From Tissierellales bacterium (GTDB lineage: Bacteria > Bacillota > Clostridia > Tissierellales > VENL01): DNA of 64,000 nt. Location: contig JANQLB010000125.1 in the NCBI GenBank assembly GCA_028280805.1, forward strand, positions 50,807 to 114,806, written 5' to 3'. This document shows positions 62,372-64,000 of the stretch, one piece after another; within the stretch, counting starts at the first letter, position 1; the number at the start of each line of letters is the position of its first letter. Below the pieces are notes generated by a model, which was given only the letters and a program-made list of their open reading frames with translations, searched no databases and had not been told where the DNA came from. A program made the position numbers and the translations under genes.

Positions 62372-62839
62372 ATGGATACTTCTAATATTCCTAAAATACT
62401 TACGCCAGAGGTTATAGAATCAGTATTATCTAATGAAGAAGCCCTGAAAAAATTATTTCATTTAGAGGAAGAAGAATGTTTTTTAAAGGGAGATAGCTGC
62501 CGTATTGCTTGGAATTCTAAAATGATAAAGTTACTATTATGTGATGTAAAAATTCATGTGAAAAATCCACATAACGATAATAAAAATAATAAAACTTTGA
62601 ATACTGATGATCACTCTAAAATTCATATTACGGTATCAGACCTTTCAAACAAAAAAAATATTGAAGTACAATCAGATGAAATAAATAAAATTAATGAATC
62701 AATAAGTCTTATAAATGAAAAAATAGAAAACATTCAAACTAAACTGAAAAAATTTGAATTTTTATCTCAGAGTTTTAAAGATATTACTAAATCAGAGAAA
62801 TATCCTATAGGTACAATAATAAACGTAGAAAAAAATTAA
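62372..62839 (+). CDS. Unrecognised protein with C-terminal coiled-coil propensity
   Basis: A 155-residue soluble protein. The N-terminal part (PKILTPEVIESVLSNEEALK, then HLEEEECFLKGDSCRIAW) carries two cysteines, the middle is Asn/Lys/His-rich and probably disordered (HNDNKNNKTLNTDDHSK), and residues about 100-140 show heptad-like Ile/Leu spacing (INKINESISLINEKIENIQ). No family is recognised. The ribosome site AAGGAGG is excellent and a strong terminator follows, so the gene is almost certainly real and transcribed alone. Confidence 0.65.
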   Translation: MDTSNIPKILTPEVIESVLSNEEALKKLFHLEEEECFLKGDSCRIAWNSKMIKLLLCDVKIHVKNPHNDNKNNKTLNTDDHSKIHITVSDLSNKKNIEVQSDEINKINESISLINEKIENIQTKLKKFEFLSQSFKDITKSEKYPIGTIINVEKN

Positions 62840-62894
62840 ATATAGTACATGGAAATTCAATATAATCTAAAGGAAGTATATATTGTAGACAAAC

Positions 62895-62934
62895 TATATC
62901 CCTTTATTTAGTAATAAATAAAGGGATATATATT
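62895..62934 (+). terminator. Terminator after the unrecognised gene
   Basis: A perfect 16-bp stem (TATATCCCTTTATTTA, 62895-62910, with 62915-62930), loop GTAA, followed by TATTTT on the plus strand. Confidence 0.85.
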
Positions 62935-63143
62935 TTAAAACATTATTAAAAACAAGGAACAAAAAAATAACTTTATAATAATATGAAGTGAGAAAAGGAT
63001 AAGTCCACTAAGTAGGAAATACCAATTAAAAACTTAGGTTTATATCTACTAAATATTAAATCTTATGTGAAAATATTGGTAAAATAATTGCATGAAACAT
63101 TATATGATAGTATCAAATAGCTTATAAAAAGGGGGATAAATTG

Positions 63144-63323
63144 ATGCCGACTAAAATGAGTGAAATAATTGAATCTGCTACAGAAAATCTAGATAAAATA
63201 GACAATAATCATTGTGAATGCACACATCGTTGCATATGTAAATTTGGTGATTGCGATGCAAATTGCTGCTTTAACATTTGCAAATCTATAGTATTAAATT
63301 TCTGCGGATGCGGAGTTGAATAG
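63144..63323 (+). CDS. Ten-cysteine small peptide
   Basis: A 59-residue product beginning MPTKMSEIIESATENLDKID and ending with a cysteine-rich core: CECTHRCICKFGDCDANCC, then NICK and CGCGVE. Ten cysteines fall in the last 37 residues; the first 24 residues have none and are acidic. It has no signal peptide. The ATG at 63144 follows GGGGG at eight bases. Possible readings are a metallothionein-like metal binder, a spore coat component or a leader-core ribosomal peptide; none is supported by a neighbouring gene. TGGTAAAATA occurs at 63077, like the elements at 3286 and 40536. Confidence 0.65.
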   Translation: MPTKMSEIIESATENLDKIDNNHCECTHRCICKFGDCDANCCFNICKSIVLNFCGCGVE

Positions 63324-63378
63324 TCAATTTAAACTATCTTTGGTAATCCTGCTTGTTTTCTCTAAGTAACTCTATAAA

Positions 63379-63413
63379 AAATACTCACTATAACTTTGTT
63401 ATAGTGAGTATTT
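63379..63413. terminator. Bidirectional terminator between the Cys-rich peptide and histidine kinase genes
   Basis: A perfect 16-bp stem AAATACTCACTATAAC/GTTATAGTGAGTATTT around loop TTT, with A and T runs on both sides. Confidence 0.88.
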
Positions 63414-63466
63414 CAATTTTAAGTAAATATTTCTTGCCAGCAAACAGCTTAAATACAGTTAAATAG

Positions 63467-64000
63467 TTATTTATATTTAGGTATATGAACAATCACTTTA
63501 AATAAATCGCCATCTATTTTAATATCCAATTCTCCCTTTTGAATATCTATTAAACTCCTAGCAATGGACAATCCTAATCCACTACCCTGACTACTTCTGG
63601 ATTCGTCTCCTCTTTTAAATCTCTCCATTAGTTCATCAGCCGAAATATTTAATTGATAGCGAGAAATATTTTTAATAGTTAAAACTACTACATGTTGTAA
63701 GTTTTCTATATCTATATATACTCTTGACCCTTTAAGTGAGTATTTAATTATATTAGATAGCAAATTCTCAATAGCTCTCCATAAGAGCTTTCCATCTGCT
63801 GAAATGTATATTTTATTTTGAAGATGGTTTATCTTAATTTCCAGCTCACATTCCTTAATTTTATCGTTTAATTCCCCTAAACCCTGAGTTATTAAGGATA
63901 AAATGTCTATTTTTTCATAGTTTACAGGTATATTACCACTAGATGCCTTAGATGCTTCAAACAAATCATCCGTTAAAGTTTTCAATCTATGGGATTTCTG
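63467..64000 (-). CDS. Sensor histidine kinase, C-terminal part
   Basis: The reading frame runs off the right edge; 177 codons are visible. It starts within the second dimerisation helix (LKTLTDDLFEASKASSGNI) and contains the whole ATP-binding domain: N box LLWRAIENLLSNIIKYS, a G1-like KNIS in place of DxGxG, F box MERFKRGDESR and G2 QGSGLGLSIARSLID. This pattern is common in clostridial kinases. The phosphorylated His and the sensor region lie beyond the window, as does any partner response regulator. Confidence 0.9.
   Translation of the reverse strand, partial: QKSHRLKTLTDDLFEASKASSGNIPVNYEKIDILSLITQGLGELNDKIKECELEIKINHLQNKIYISADGKLLWRAIENLLSNIIKYSLKGSRVYIDIENLQHVVVLTIKNISRYQLNISADELMERFKRGDESRSSQGSGLGLSIARSLIDIQKGELDIKIDGDLFKVIVHIPKYK

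Noticed and set aside
62372..63323. Toxin-antitoxin or bacteriocin cluster at the right end
   Set aside because: No immunity, transporter or modification gene is linked, and the two small genes have separate terminators.

Overview
The window is a strongly AT-rich chromosomal segment of a low-GC Firmicute, most likely an anaerobic, spore-forming member of the Clostridia (perhaps the Tissierellia). This rests on AGGAGG ribosome sites, frequent TTG and GTG starts, a FapR-controlled FabK-type fatty acid operon, the sporulation protein YunB, an acyl-CoA dehydrogenase with a ferredoxin-type EtfA, acetate kinase, and DUF3189 and DUF3798 proteins. No rRNA, tRNA, CRISPR array, intact insertion sequence or prophage was seen. 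The taxon is inferred from gene content and no marker gene was compared.

Layout. Positions 1-3.8 kb hold the start of a secreted protein, an EFR1-type flavodoxin/ferredoxin protein, a HAD phosphatase whose only sensible start is AUA, a cyclophilin and a small membrane protein. Positions 3.8-25.2 kb form one long leftward supercluster, read in transcription order: fapR, plsX, fabH, fabK, fabD, fabG, acpP, fabF, rnc, a radical SAM gene, smc, ftsY, ylxM, ffh, rpsP, khpA, rimM, trmD, rplS, rbgA, rnhB, ylqG, ylqH, yraN. It joins type II fatty acid synthesis (with a FapR operator on the fapR promoter), SRP targeting, chromosome condensation, and ribosome assembly and modification, in nearly the Bacillus subtilis order. 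Positions 25.6-28.5 kb hold a methyltransferase, rpmF, a DUF177 gene and ackA.

Positions 28.7-37.4 kb look like an accessory block between ackA and ylbM: acd-etfB-etfA (a CarCDE-like, possibly electron-bifurcating, enoyl-CoA reductase set), two broken genes, a MocR regulator divergent from a group II PLP decarboxylase with a dyad operator between them, and a MarR regulator with a DUF6544 protein. Positions 38-44.9 kb hold tmcAL (ylbM), a patatin-like protein, guanine deaminase, small membrane proteins, an aminoglycoside-phosphotransferase-fold protein and a SEC-C/YkgJ cysteine-cluster protein. Positions 45-47 kb carry yebC-rtcB, separated by 2 nt. Positions 47.2-52.4 kb encode a complete ABC importer whose binding lipoprotein is of the DUF3798 family, with no known ligand. 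Positions 52.6-57.3 kb hold nadE, cysK, a split TauE/SafE exporter, a CoA-binding protein, an unrecognised small protein, a YigZ protein and a Nudix protein with a degraded active site. Positions 57.5-64 kb hold DUF3189, hflX, yunB, a CrtI-like oxidoreductase, an unrecognised coiled-coil-type protein, a 59-residue peptide with ten cysteines, and the 3' part of a sensor histidine kinase that runs off the right edge.

Most of the window is conserved core. The less explained items are the DUF3798 transporter, the ten-cysteine peptide, the AUA start, a near-identical 21-bp promoter-like element before two unrelated genes 37 kb apart, a long inverted repeat at 39.2 kb, and two gene remnants.
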